This document shows positions 37,159 through 45,147 of a stretch of DNA of 64,000 nucleotides, one piece after another. The notes beneath the pieces were generated by a model. It was not told where the DNA came from. It did not search any database and saw only the letters and a program-made list of their open reading frames with translations. Location of the stretch: positions 124,001 through 188,000 of the forward strand of contig CANQMN010000001.1 in NCBI GenBank assembly GCA_947624965.1. Direction: 5' to 3'. The position numbers were made by a program, and so were the translations under genes. Within the stretch, counting starts at the first letter, position 1. The number at the start of each line of letters is the position of its first letter. Origin of the DNA: an uncultured Clostridia bacterium (GTDB taxonomy: Bacteria > Bacillota > Clostridia > Christensenellales > Borkfalkiaceae).

Positions 37159-38601
37159 TCAAAAGATCTTCTTCTGGGGGGTCATCGTGGGACCGTTCAC
37201 CACCATCACGTCGGGACCGCCGTCCACCTTCACGAACTTCATTCTGTCCATTCTGATCCAGCGGGGCGAGATCTCCGTCGGGCTGTAATGCTGGTGATAG
37301 AACATGATCCATTCCTTGCCGTCGGGCGACTTCGTATACACCGAATCGCCCACCGCGCGCGCCTGTACGTGCGACGTAAGAATGGGATTATAGGGATATT
37401 TCGTCCACGGTCCCAGCGGATGCTCCGCCGTGGCATACCCCTCCGCATACTGTCCCTTGTAATGGCTGCCCGCATACATCGCGTAATACAGCCCGTTGTG
37501 TTTCAGAAGCACCGCGCCCTCCACGATATTCGCGTAGTCCTTCTCCCACGGCTCCGTCGCCTCGAACATTTTGGTGATGCTGTCCTCGCGGACGGTCACC
37601 TCCCCGTCTTTCAGCGTCATCTCCATGATCCAGCACTCGTTGCCGTTGTTGAAGCGCACCACGGTGAGATACGCTTTCCCGTCGTCGTCGAGGAAGGGCG
37701 CGCCGCCGATCTCCTGCACGTCGGAATGGAGCGGGACCTTTTTCTTCGCCTTGAAGGGTCCCAGCGGGCTCCGCGACGTCGCGTACGTCACCTGCGCGCG
37801 GCGCCTGCCGTTTTCGTCCGGCGCGGTGTGCGAGGCGTAGAACATGTAAAACCAGCCGTCCTTGCAGATCACGTTGGGGGACATGTATTCATTGTTCCCC
37901 CAGCCGTCCTCCCCGTGGAACACGATGTGCGGTTCCGACCAGTGGATGAGGTCCTCGGAGGTGTAGCACTGGAAGATGTGCATGTCCGCCGTATCCGTAA
38001 AATAGAGATAGTACGTTCCGTCATGGTACATGATGTCGGGATCCGCGCCGTAGAGGATGGGATTTTTGTACGATTCTTCGGGCGAAAGCCTCTCTGCACG
38101 GTTCTCTTGCAGCGAGACGCCCCGGAACTGCGCGACCCCGTCGCCGAAGGCGAGCCCCGCCGTCCCCTTCATGAAATAGCCGAGCTCCAAGTCGAACTTG
38201 GGATAGGGATCGAGATCGTATTTGAAATTATCGAAATACAGTTTGGTGTCCTTGCCCGAAACGACGACGGCGATGCGGTACCACACGCCGTAATCGAAGG
38301 GATATTTCACGACGCCGAGCGTGTTGATAAGGTGATCGCCCTTGCTCACTTTTGTGAGCGTTATGGTGTGCTTTTCCGCGTTTACGGTAAACGCGTATCC
38401 CACCAGCCAGTCCACGCCGTTTTTGGAGACGGTACGGAAGTAGAGTCCCGCTTCCCCCGCCTTCTCCAACTTGATCTCCGCTTCAAACACAAAGTCCGCG
38501 GGCGTATTTTCCGCGGTAAAAAGGTAGCACTCCTTTCCCGCTTCGCCGCTGTATACGCCGTCCTTCTCCTCCGCTTTGCCGCCGAGTTGCCGCCATTCCA
38601 T
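37159..38601 (-). CDS. cytosolic GH43 family glycosidase
   Basis: A 480-residue enzyme without signal peptide. An N-terminal concanavalin-like domain (residues 1-160) precedes a family 43 propeller: NPILYGADPDIMYHDGTYYLYF has the catalytic base, and SDVQEIGGAPFLDDDG the general acid. Candidates are beta-xylosidase or alpha-arabinofuranosidase acting on imported oligosaccharides. The ATG at 38601 follows GGGAGG; the longer upstream frame covers the promoter region. It is the first gene of the 32-kb array. Confidence 0.87.
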   Translation of the reverse strand: MEWRQLGGKAEEKDGVYSGEAGKECYLFTAENTPADFVFEAEIKLEKAGEAGLYFRTVSKNGVDWLVGYAFTVNAEKHTITLTKVSKGDHLINTLGVVKYPFDYGVWYRIAVVVSGKDTKLYFDNFKYDLDPYPKFDLELGYFMKGTAGLAFGDGVAQFRGVSLQENRAERLSPEESYKNPILYGADPDIMYHDGTYYLYFTDTADMHIFQCYTSEDLIHWSEPHIVFHGEDGWGNNEYMSPNVICKDGWFYMFYASHTAPDENGRRRAQVTYATSRSPLGPFKAKKKVPLHSDVQEIGGAPFLDDDGKAYLTVVRFNNGNECWIMEMTLKDGEVTVREDSITKMFEATEPWEKDYANIVEGAVLLKHNGLYYAMYAGSHYKGQYAEGYATAEHPLGPWTKYPYNPILTSHVQARAVGDSVYTKSPDGKEWIMFYHQHYSPTEISPRWIRMDRMKFVKVDGGPDVMVVNGPTMTPQKKIF

Positions 38602-38796
38602 ACGCTGTTTCCTCCCAATATCCTTTATCTTTTGCGGATTTTTCCGCACTAACCCTTTTACACGCCAAATCCACCGTACGCAACGGCGGGGACTTGTTTC
38701 ACTGCACTTGTATGACTTCGTACCGTTTCGCGGACTTCCGTTGAAATGAACGAAATTCACACAGATTTTATTGTTTTTTTCCGTATTTACATTTTA

Positions 38797-38824
38797 AGTT
38801 TATCACAATGAAAAAACGACACAA
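38797..38824 (-). promoter_or_regulatory. probable promoter of the polysaccharide locus
   Basis: On the minus strand, TTGTGT (38824-38819) and TAAACT (38802-38797) are separated by 16 bp. The leader to the GH43 ATG would be about 190 nt, leaving room for an operator. Both boxes deviate from consensus, as expected for a regulated promoter. Confidence 0.45.
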
Positions 38825-39232
38825 GTATTTTCACGAAAATTGCATTCATTTCTACGAGTTTCGTTGTATAGGTCATGGAACATTTTCAAACAAAATTAAA
38901 TGAATTTAACTGAAAATGAAGGTTTTTTCGCCGTTTTTTCCGCGCCGTTTTCCGCGGAAAAACGCCCGCGCCCCGCTCCCTTCTTCCTCTCCGCGCGCGG
39001 CAAAATTTTTTCTGCGGAATTTTTGAAAAACGCGCCGAGCGCCCTTTGATTTTTCCGTTTTTTGTAGTACAATGGGTTTGAATGAGCGGCGTTCCGCCGC
39101 AAAAGATAGAATGAGCTTCCCCCTCTTCTTTCGGAAAAACCGCAGAATTTTTCTCATGCGGAAAAAATCGGCGGAAATGCGGAAAAATTTCAAATGTAAA
39201 CCGCCGGTTGTCAGTATGCAAACTTTGGTTGC

Positions 39233-39261
39233 TTGTGAAACAGCATGGTTTTTGTTATGAT
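39233..39261 (+). promoter_or_regulatory. promoter of the XRE regulator gene
   Basis: TTGTGA at 39233-39238, 17-bp spacer, TATGAT at 39256-39261. It is followed by AGGAGG (39270-39275) and the ATG at 39282. Confidence 0.7.
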
Positions 39262-39281
39262 TTCCGTATAGGAGGCAACAA

Positions 39282-40082
39282 ATGAAACTTTACGAAAAAA
39301 TCATGTATTTGAGAAAGCAGCAAGGCATGTCGCAGGAAGATCTTGCGTTTCGCCTCGACGTTTCCCGTCAATCCGTCTATAAATGGGAAACGGGCATGAG
39401 CAATCCCGAAATGGACAAGATCAAAAAACTTTCCGAGATCTTCGGCGTTTCGTACGACGCTCTGCTGGACGACGCGAAGGACATCACCGTCCTGCCCGTG
39501 AGTGCAAAGCCCGCGCCGCGCTACCGCACGGTATTCGATTCGGGCAGACCGCTCCCCTACGAACACGCCGATCTCGACAACGGCTATTATTATCCGAACG
39601 GTTACAGCGGCAAAGTCTTTACGGGAGCAAACAAGGAAGCGCCCGCGTTCTTTGAACGTTACGACGGGGAAATGTACGACGCGATGGGAAACTATACCAA
39701 GACCGTCCGCCCGCAGGGAGACTTGTGCGCGATGTTCTTCACGGACGACGCGCGCGGCGTGCTCGGATTTTTCTACGACGGCGCGGAACAATTCGTGCTC
39801 CCCTATGAAAACATCATCGACGTTTCGGTTACGAACGACGAGCCCTCGATGGCGTACGACCGCGCGCCCGTCGTGGGCGTGGGCATGGGCGTCGGCGGCG
39901 GCGTGGGCGCAATGGTCGGCTCGCAGGCGCTCCCCCGCATCGTCCCCTCCACGCGGTACGCGCTGAACATCTCCTACTTCAAGGCGGACGGTTCGACCGC
40001 GGTCTATACGCTGAAATTCGGCTGCGTGCGCATGTACTATATCGGAAACGCAAAGGATCCAAGTCCGAGGGAAAAACGCTGA
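39282..40082 (+). CDS. XRE family regulator, apparently truncated by a frameshift
   Basis: 266 residues. The first 65 form an XRE helix-turn-helix (YLRKQQGMSQEDLAFRLD, SRQSVYKWETGMSNPEMDKI). The middle part (100-250) is a beta-rich region with LCAMFFTDDARGVLGFFYDG and a glycine-rich VGVGMGVGGGVGAMVG hairpin. The frame ends after NAKDPSPREKR. A second reading frame continues at once (KSEGKTLTQLLSINTAKSLEE) into a segment with a transmembrane anchor. The original gene was probably about 365 residues and membrane bound, with a one-base frame change near 40050-40080. It has its own promoter and an AGGAGG site. Confidence 0.75.
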   Translation: MKLYEKIMYLRKQQGMSQEDLAFRLDVSRQSVYKWETGMSNPEMDKIKKLSEIFGVSYDALLDDAKDITVLPVSAKPAPRYRTVFDSGRPLPYEHADLDNGYYYPNGYSGKVFTGANKEAPAFFERYDGEMYDAMGNYTKTVRPQGDLCAMFFTDDARGVLGFFYDGAEQFVLPYENIIDVSVTNDEPSMAYDRAPVVGVGMGVGGGVGAMVGSQALPRIVPSTRYALNISYFKADGSTAVYTLKFGCVRMYYIGNAKDPSPREKR

Positions 40083-40381
40083 CGCAGCTCCTCTCCATCA
40101 ACACGGCGAAATCGCTCGAAGAGATCCGCATGGAGATCGTATCGGCGCACGCCAAGGGACAGCGCATCGCGGAAAGCGCGGCAAGACCGAACGAGATCGA
40201 CCTCGCCGCGCTGAACAACGCCGTGGCGGCGGGCGACGCGGTCTACCGCAAACACATCGCCGAGGTTGCCGCCTCCATGGAACAGGCGAAAAAGGGCGGT
40301 CGCAAGAAGCTCATCATCTGGGGATGCGTCGCGGCGGCGGTCGTTGTGCTCCTCATCGTCCTGGTTGTCATCGGCTCGTAA
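40052..40381 (+). pseudogene. out-of-frame C-terminal part of the XRE membrane regulator
   Basis: This frame continues the preceding protein in the -1 frame. It reads KSEGKTLTQLLSINTAKSLEE, then MEIVSAHAKGQRIAES with an internal ATG at 40130, and ends in a transmembrane helix (KLIIWGCVAAAVVVLLIVLVVIG). The ATG at 40130 has no convincing ribosome binding site, so separate translation is doubtful. It could be a real pseudogene, a programmed frameshift or a base error. Confidence 0.6.
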
Positions 40382-40422
40382 AAAGCGGAAAAGTTTTCGG
40401 AACGCCCCATCACGGACAATAA

Positions 40423-40457
40423 AAAAGCGGCTTGACGCCTTGTCAAACCGCTTTTTC
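40423..40457. terminator. bidirectional terminator between convergent genes
   Basis: The stem AAAAAGCGG.TTGAC/GTCAA.CCGCTTTTT has T-runs on both strands, suited to ending the XRE gene on the plus strand and the small XRE gene on the minus strand. Confidence 0.75.
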
Positions 40458-40463
40458 CGCTCT

Positions 40464-40495
40464 CCTCTGCGGCGCGCGCCGCAGAGGCTCTTTTT
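40464..40495 (+). terminator. second GC-rich palindromic terminator
   Basis: The perfect 24-bp palindrome with half CCTCTGCGGCGC is followed by CTCTTTTTG. It backs up the terminator at 40423-40457. Confidence 0.6.
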
Positions 40496-40519
40496 GTCAT
40501 TTTCGCTTTTTAAGGAGAT

Positions 40520-40726
40520 TCAATCCTCCAATCCCGCAAGGTAGTCGATCGAGACGCCGAAAAAGCGCGCGATCGCGACGAGCTTGGACAGCGTCGGCTC
40601 GCAACGCCCCAACTCCCACAAACTCACCACGGATTTCCCCACGTCGAGCTCTTTGGCAAGCCGAACCTGTCCGATCCCCTTCTCCTGCCGAAGCGCGCGA
40701 AGCCTCTCCCCGAATTTATTTTCCAT
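40520..40726 (-). CDS. small XRE repressor
   Basis: A 68-residue single-domain helix-turn-helix protein (ERLRALRQEKGIGQVRLAKE, KSVVSLWELGRCEPTLSKL). It is divergent from the zinc-ribbon gene. The start at 40726 is used because the family begins MENKFGERLRAL; the frame stays open further upstream through the operator region. Two TCCCA-N6-TGGGA palindromes lie between the two genes. The nearer one is only about 10 bp from this start codon, which suggests autoregulation and control of the divergent gene. Confidence 0.85.
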   Translation of the reverse strand: MENKFGERLRALRQEKGIGQVRLAKELDVGKSVVSLWELGRCEPTLSKLVAIARFFGVSIDYLAGLED

Positions 40727-40736
40727 ACCGTTATTT

Positions 40737-40752
40737 TCCCACAATGTTGGGA
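40737..40752. promoter_or_regulatory. operator-like palindrome 1
   Basis: TCCCA, six bases, TGGGA, inside a larger perfect inverted repeat with arms TTATTTTCCC (40731-40740) and GGGAAAATAA (40749-40758). It lies next to the start codon of the small XRE gene and just upstream of the -35 box of the divergent promoter. Confidence 0.7.
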
Positions 40753-40759
40753 AAATAAC

Positions 40760-40788
40760 TTGACTTCCCAGTATAATGGGAGTATAAT
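40760..40788 (+). promoter_or_regulatory. promoter of the zinc-ribbon gene
   Basis: TTGACT at 40760-40765, 17-bp spacer, TATAAT at 40783-40788. A second TATAAT at 40772-40777 is too near the -35 box to pair with it, but lies in the operator. Confidence 0.8.
40766..40781. promoter_or_regulatory. operator-like palindrome 2 within the promoter spacer
   Basis: TCCCA, six bases (GTATAA), TGGGA, placed exactly between the -35 and -10 boxes. Its centre is 29 bp from that of palindrome 1. Occupation by a repressor would block RNA polymerase. Confidence 0.7.
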
Positions 40789-40816
40789 GGAAAAAATTCA
40801 CAGAGGAGAAAAAATT

Positions 40817-41107
40817 ATGTTTTGTAAAAACTGCGGAAGCCAGATCGACGACAGAGCGGTCATTTGCCCCCATTGCGGCGTGCCGCAGACGGTGCAGAAG
40901 GCGGAGTCGAACGTCCTTGCGATCGTCGGGTTCGTGCTCTCCTTTTTTATTGCGATCGCGGGACTTATTTGCTCTATCCTCGGACTGAAAAAGGCGAAGG
41001 AGTTGGGAGGAACGGGAAACGGGCTCGCCGTGGCGGGGATCGCCATCAGCGCCTGCACCCTTGCCATATACTTCATAGCGATCATCGTGGCGGTCTCCGC
41101 GGTGTGA
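40817..41107 (+). CDS. zinc-ribbon membrane protein, DUF4190-like
   Basis: A 96-residue protein. The N-terminal CKNCGSQIDDRAVICPHCG is a double-CxxC zinc ribbon. Two hydrophobic helices follow (VLAIVGFVLSFFIAIAGLIC and LAVAGIAISACTLAIYFIAI), separated by a LKKAKELGGTGNG loop typical of DUF4190. AGAGGAG precedes the ATG. It is probably controlled by the divergent XRE protein. Its role is unknown; a membrane stress or housekeeping function is common in this family. Confidence 0.85.
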   Translation: MFCKNCGSQIDDRAVICPHCGVPQTVQKAESNVLAIVGFVLSFFIAIAGLICSILGLKKAKELGGTGNGLAVAGIAISACTLAIYFIAIIVAVSAV

Positions 41108-41160
41108 AGCCTTACGGGAGCGTACGAAAGCCCGCGTCCCCGCGCAGGCGAGATATCATG

Positions 41161-41194
41161 AAAAAAGCGCCGCCCGCTTTCTGCGGGCGGCGCT
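41161..41194 (-). terminator. terminator of the CotH-like gene
   Basis: The stem AGCGCCGCCCGC/GCGGGCGGCGCT with a five-base loop is followed on the minus strand by six T. Confidence 0.85.
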
Positions 41195-41199
41195 TCTGT

Positions 41200-43080
41200 T
41201 CAACGGAAGCGGGCGATGGTCGCCTCGACCTGTCTTATAAAATAGTCCCCGTCCGGATAGACGTCGTACGAATTATCCCAGAACACGCGGACGCGGTCGC
41301 GAAGGACGGCGTGGGTGTTGGCGATGGCGTTCCGCCACGCGGCGATGCCGTAGTCGCTGCGCTGCCAGCGCGCGAGGTGGCGGTGCATGGCGGTCTCGAC
41401 CTCCGCCTGCATCCCGTCGAGGATGCTCTGCGCGCGCGCCGTCTCGAATACCTCCTGCACGACGGCGGCGCGTTCCCGCAAAAGGGTGCGGAATTTTTCG
41501 TTTTGCATGGGCGCGCGGAAGAGGCAGGTCGTCTCGGGGGAAAGTCTCCCCAAATCGTTGATCGAAAGGTCCGCATTCCCGAGATAAAAATCGAGGTAAT
41601 TTGCGGCGCACTCGAAACAGTTCGCCCCCACGATCTGCGCGTCGCCGAACTGGTTTTCAAAGGAGAAATCGAGGTCGTGCAGGCAGAACCGCCACCGCCC
41701 GTCTGCATAGGGATTTTCGGGATCGACGGCGTCCGTCCGCCACATCTTGATATTGTTGTACGAAAAATCCCAATTCCCCGCGTAAAAGTGGGTGAGGAGA
41801 AGGTCGGCGAGGGAGGTGAGGTCGACCTTTTTTTCGAGCTCGCGGTACATTGCGTCCTCCGAAAAGTCGTTCCCCATGAGGAAATCGAAGAAGGAGACCG
41901 CCTTCTGCATGCCCGAGCCGTCCTCCGCCTCGTTGTCCTCGGCGAGTTCAAAGGCATATTTTCGGTTAAAGACGTCGTTCGTCTCCGTAACGCCCGTCGT
42001 GCGGTCCACGAGGAGAACCTCATCCTTATCCACCCCGTAGTTCTGGGCAAAATAGACGTCCGAATAGTGCTCGCGGATGGCATAGAGTCCCCAATATTCG
42101 CCGTTGAGATAGACTTCGCAGGGGCGGTACCCCGTCGTTGCGACCTGCAATTTCTCCCCCGTGCGGGAGGCGCACTCCGCCGCGACCTTCTGCGTGAAGG
42201 CGTCGCCGAACCATGAGATCACCTGCGAATTGCCCCCCGAATGGAGACGGAAGCGGGTGAAATTTGTGAGCTCGCTCCCGTCCCGCGCAGTTCTGTCTCC
42301 GAACAGTTCCACGGTCACGGGCGTATTTTTCTTGCCGTTTTCGTCCTTGTTGAAGTTGAGATTCATCGTGCGGTACGGGTAGCCCTTCGTCCAATTCCCG
42401 CCCACCTTGATCTGCGAATTGAGGGCGAAGCGCTCGCCGCTTGCGAAGTCGAAATAGGCGACCTCGGCGCGCTCCTTGCTCTCGTTTACGATATCGTTAT
42501 AGAAGGAGAGCGCCGTTTCCTGCGGCATCACGATGCTGACGACGGGGAGCGGGAACGCCGCCTCCCCCGCCGCGCGGATGAAATAGGTCTCCGTCCTCTC
42601 CGCGACCGTCTCCCCCGCCGCGTTCAGTTCGGCGAGGCGGATCACCGTGCACTCGTTGCCCGTGCCGAAAACATAGTTGCCGTAGGTATCGCTCTGCCAG
42701 AGGACGCCGTTCGTGAGCGGATATTCCGTCCGCGCAACGCCGATCTGCACCCCGCCGCCGAGAGGAGCGCTCTCCCCCGTCGGGCGGGAGCCGTCGAGCG
42801 TGTAGCGGATGACGTTATTTTCGTCCGCCTTCTCCGCGGTGAGGAGAAAGGGCGCCGCATAGACGCCGCTCTCGTGCGAGAGGACGAGCGGCGCGGGCTC
42901 GGGTTCGGGCTCCGGCTCCGGTTCGGGCTCGGGATCGGGCGTCTCTTCCGACGGATCCTTTTCCTCGGCGGGAGGCGTCTCGGAGGACGTTGCGGGAGGA
43001 AGTTCGCCTCCCCCGCAAGCGGAGAGCGGGAAGGCAAAGAGAAGGAGCGCCGCAAGCACAAAGATCGGAAGTTTTTTCAT
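41200..43080 (-). CDS. CotH kinase family lipoprotein
   Basis: A 626-residue lipoprotein; signal MKKLPIFVLAALLLFAFPL, lipobox LSAC. A Pro-Glu repeat (about residues 48-68) serves as a wall-spanning stalk. A chitobiase-like beta-sandwich (70-175) with VIRYTLDGSRPTG follows, and then a CotH kinase domain with FRLHSGGN, VYLNGEYWGLYAIREHYS and LHDLDFSFENQ. CotH proteins phosphorylate spore-coat or other surface proteins with an atypical kinase fold. Here the fused lipid anchor and carbohydrate-like domain point to the cell surface rather than the spore. It is flanked by terminators and so is transcribed alone. Confidence 0.88.
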   Translation of the reverse strand: MKKLPIFVLAALLLFAFPLSACGGGELPPATSSETPPAEEKDPSEETPDPEPEPEPEPEPEPAPLVLSHESGVYAAPFLLTAEKADENNVIRYTLDGSRPTGESAPLGGGVQIGVARTEYPLTNGVLWQSDTYGNYVFGTGNECTVIRLAELNAAGETVAERTETYFIRAAGEAAFPLPVVSIVMPQETALSFYNDIVNESKERAEVAYFDFASGERFALNSQIKVGGNWTKGYPYRTMNLNFNKDENGKKNTPVTVELFGDRTARDGSELTNFTRFRLHSGGNSQVISWFGDAFTQKVAAECASRTGEKLQVATTGYRPCEVYLNGEYWGLYAIREHYSDVYFAQNYGVDKDEVLLVDRTTGVTETNDVFNRKYAFELAEDNEAEDGSGMQKAVSFFDFLMGNDFSEDAMYRELEKKVDLTSLADLLLTHFYAGNWDFSYNNIKMWRTDAVDPENPYADGRWRFCLHDLDFSFENQFGDAQIVGANCFECAANYLDFYLGNADLSINDLGRLSPETTCLFRAPMQNEKFRTLLRERAAVVQEVFETARAQSILDGMQAEVETAMHRHLARWQRSDYGIAAWRNAIANTHAVLRDRVRVFWDNSYDVYPDGDYFIRQVEATIARFR

Positions 43081-43093
43081 ACCCCATCCTTTG

Positions 43094-43121
43094 AAAAAAC
43101 CGCGCCAAAACGCGCGGTTTT
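43094..43121 (-). terminator. terminator of the ABC exporter operon
   Basis: AAAACCGCGC/GCGCGGTTTT with a CAAAAC loop; on the minus strand a T-run follows. It lies directly after the stop codon of the second exporter gene. Confidence 0.8.
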
Positions 43122-43128
43122 CTCTGTT

Positions 43129-45147
43129 TTATTCAAGCTCGAAGGCGCCCGTGTAGAGCTGGTAATACTTGCCCTTCTGTTCGATGAGCTGTTCGTGCGT
43201 GCCGCGCTCGATGATGCGCCCCTGCTCCAAGACCATGATGACGTTGGAGTTCTTGACGGTGGAGAGCCTGTGCGCGATGACGAACACCGTTCTGCCCTCC
43301 ATGAGTTTATCCATGCCGCGCTGGACAATTGCCTCCGTGCGCGTATCGATGGAGGAGGTCGCCTCGTCCAAGATCATGACGGGCGGGTCGGCGACGGCGG
43401 CGCGCGCGATGGAGAGGAGCTGCCGCTGTCCCTGCGAGAGGTTGGAGCCGTTTTGGTGGAGCATCGTGTTGTACCCCTCGGGAAGGCGCACGATGAAGTC
43501 GTCCGCGCCCGCGAGCTTCGCCGCCGCGATGCACTCTTCGTCCGTCGCGTCCAGCCTGCCGTAGCGGATGTTTTCCATCACCGTGCCCGTAAAGAGGTTG
43601 GTATCCTGCAAGACCATGCCGATGGCTCTGCGGAGCTCCCCTTTCTTGATTTTGTTAACGTTGATGCCGTCGTAGCGGATCTTGCCGTCCTGAATATCGT
43701 AGAAGCGGGTGAGAAGGTTGGTGATAGTCGTCTTGCCCGCGCCCGTCGCGCCCACGAAGGCGACCTTCTGCCCCGGCTTCGCGTAGAGGTTGATGTCGTG
43801 CAATACAATTTTTTCGGGGTCATAGCCGAAGTCCACGTCGAACATTCTCACGTCGCCCGCGAGCCGCTCGTACGTTACGGTGCCGTCCGCCTTGTGCGGG
43901 TGTTTCCACGCCCAGATGCCCGTGCGCTCCTCGCACTCGGAGAGGGTGCCGTCGGCATTTTCCTTGGCGTTGACGAGCGTAACGTACCCCTCGTCCTCCT
44001 CGGGTTTCTCGTCGATGAGGGCAAAGACGCGCGCCGCGCCCGCAAGACCCATGATGACGGGGTTGACCTGGTTGGACACCTGGTTGATGTTGTTGGAGAA
44101 CTGCCGCGTCATCTGCAAGAACGCCGCCACGTTGGCGACCGTGAACAACCCGACCTCCGCGGAATCGAACAGATTAATGAGCCCGAAGTTGTGCACGTTG
44201 GAGAGAATGAACACGCCGCCGAGCAGCGCGATGAGCACATACAGAACGTGCCCGATGTTGCCCAAAATGGGCATGAGCATGTTGGCGTACGCGTTCGCCT
44301 TGGTGGACTGTTCGCAAAGATAGTCGTTCACCCTGTCGAAGTCGCGCTTCGCGCCCTCCTCGTGGCAGAACACTTTCACGACCTTCTGCCCGTTCATCAT
44401 CTCCTCGACGAACCCTTCCGTCTGCGCCACGGCGCGCTGCTGTCCGAGGAAGAATTTCCCCGCGCCGCCGCCCACGACCTTCGTTACAAAGAGGATGATG
44501 ACGATGAAGGCGAGCACGATGAGAAGGAGCCACACGCTGTACACCATCATGATGACAAAGAGGGTGATGACCATCACGCCCGAAGTTACGAGCTGCGGGA
44601 GCGACTGCGAGATGACCTGACGGAGCGTATCGATATCGTTCGTGTAATAACTCATGATATCGCCGTGGCTCACCGTATCGAAGTATTTGAGCGGAAGATC
44701 CTGCATGCCGTCGAACATCTGCCCGCGCATCTTTTTGAGATAGCCCTGCGTGATGATCGCCATGAGCTGTTTATCCACCGCGCCCGAGACGAGGGAGACG
44801 ACGTACAGCCCGATGAGCGTGAGCATGCTCGTGATGATATAGGTAGAAACTTTCGCCATGACGGGCGCGCCCGCCGCGCCGAGATCGACCATTCCGCCCC
44901 AGCCGACGCTCTGCTCCGTCGCCGCCTCGATGGCTTTGAAGATGCGCTCCATAAAGATAGAGGGAAGCGCGGAGACGATCGCGTTGAACACGATGCACAG
45001 GAGCGCGATCGTCATCATCTTGGGATAGAAATGGAAGAGCGATCTCATAAGCCGCTTGAACGTTCCCTTGGGCGCCTTCATGCCCTTTGCTCCCCTTGCG
45101 CCGCCGCGGGCGGGGCGCGCCATATTCATTTTAGGCATTCTCGCCAC
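43129..45147 (-). CDS. ABC exporter half-transporter with canonical ATP site
   Basis: A 672-residue fusion of a six-helix membrane domain (about 45-370) and an ATPase domain (from about 415). Walker A is GATGAGKTT, the signature NLSQGQRQLLSIARA, and Walker B ends ILDEATSSID with the catalytic Glu. The N-terminus is a basic cytosolic extension rich in Gly, Arg and Lys. The gene overlaps the partner gene upstream by 17 nt. The pair resembles heterodimeric multidrug or lipid exporters such as BmrCD or YheIH. Confidence 0.9.
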   Translation of the reverse strand: MARMPKMNMARPARGGARGAKGMKAPKGTFKRLMRSLFHFYPKMMTIALLCIVFNAIVSALPSIFMERIFKAIEAATEQSVGWGGMVDLGAAGAPVMAKVSTYIITSMLTLIGLYVVSLVSGAVDKQLMAIITQGYLKKMRGQMFDGMQDLPLKYFDTVSHGDIMSYYTNDIDTLRQVISQSLPQLVTSGVMVITLFVIMMVYSVWLLLIVLAFIVIILFVTKVVGGGAGKFFLGQQRAVAQTEGFVEEMMNGQKVVKVFCHEEGAKRDFDRVNDYLCEQSTKANAYANMLMPILGNIGHVLYVLIALLGGVFILSNVHNFGLINLFDSAEVGLFTVANVAAFLQMTRQFSNNINQVSNQVNPVIMGLAGAARVFALIDEKPEEDEGYVTLVNAKENADGTLSECEERTGIWAWKHPHKADGTVTYERLAGDVRMFDVDFGYDPEKIVLHDINLYAKPGQKVAFVGATGAGKTTITNLLTRFYDIQDGKIRYDGINVNKIKKGELRRAIGMVLQDTNLFTGTVMENIRYGRLDATDEECIAAAKLAGADDFIVRLPEGYNTMLHQNGSNLSQGQRQLLSIARAAVADPPVMILDEATSSIDTRTEAIVQRGMDKLMEGRTVFVIAHRLSTVKNSNVIMVLEQGRIIERGTHEQLIEQKGKYYQLYTGAFELE

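Larger units (their letters stand above)
38602..39281. other. 680-bp intergenic region between divergent genes
   Basis: This AT-rich stretch separates the polysaccharide locus from the XRE regulator. It holds a probable minus-strand promoter (38797-38824) and the plus-strand XRE promoter (39233-39261). Near 38940-39060 there are short GC palindromes such as TTTTCCGCGGAAAA. Another possible plus-strand promoter, TTGATT-16-TACAAT (39046-39073), is followed only by tiny frames. I see no convincing gene here. Confidence 0.6.

Noticed and set aside
30718..38652. 2644-codon plus-strand open frame
   Set aside because: It mirrors the giant InlB-repeat gene and GH43 gene. High GC at third positions leaves the opposite strand free of stops. 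No ribosome binding site, no domains.
39072..39260. 62-codon plus-strand frame upstream of the XRE gene
   Set aside because: Its start lies inside a possible -10 box, it has no ribosome binding site and low-complexity content.
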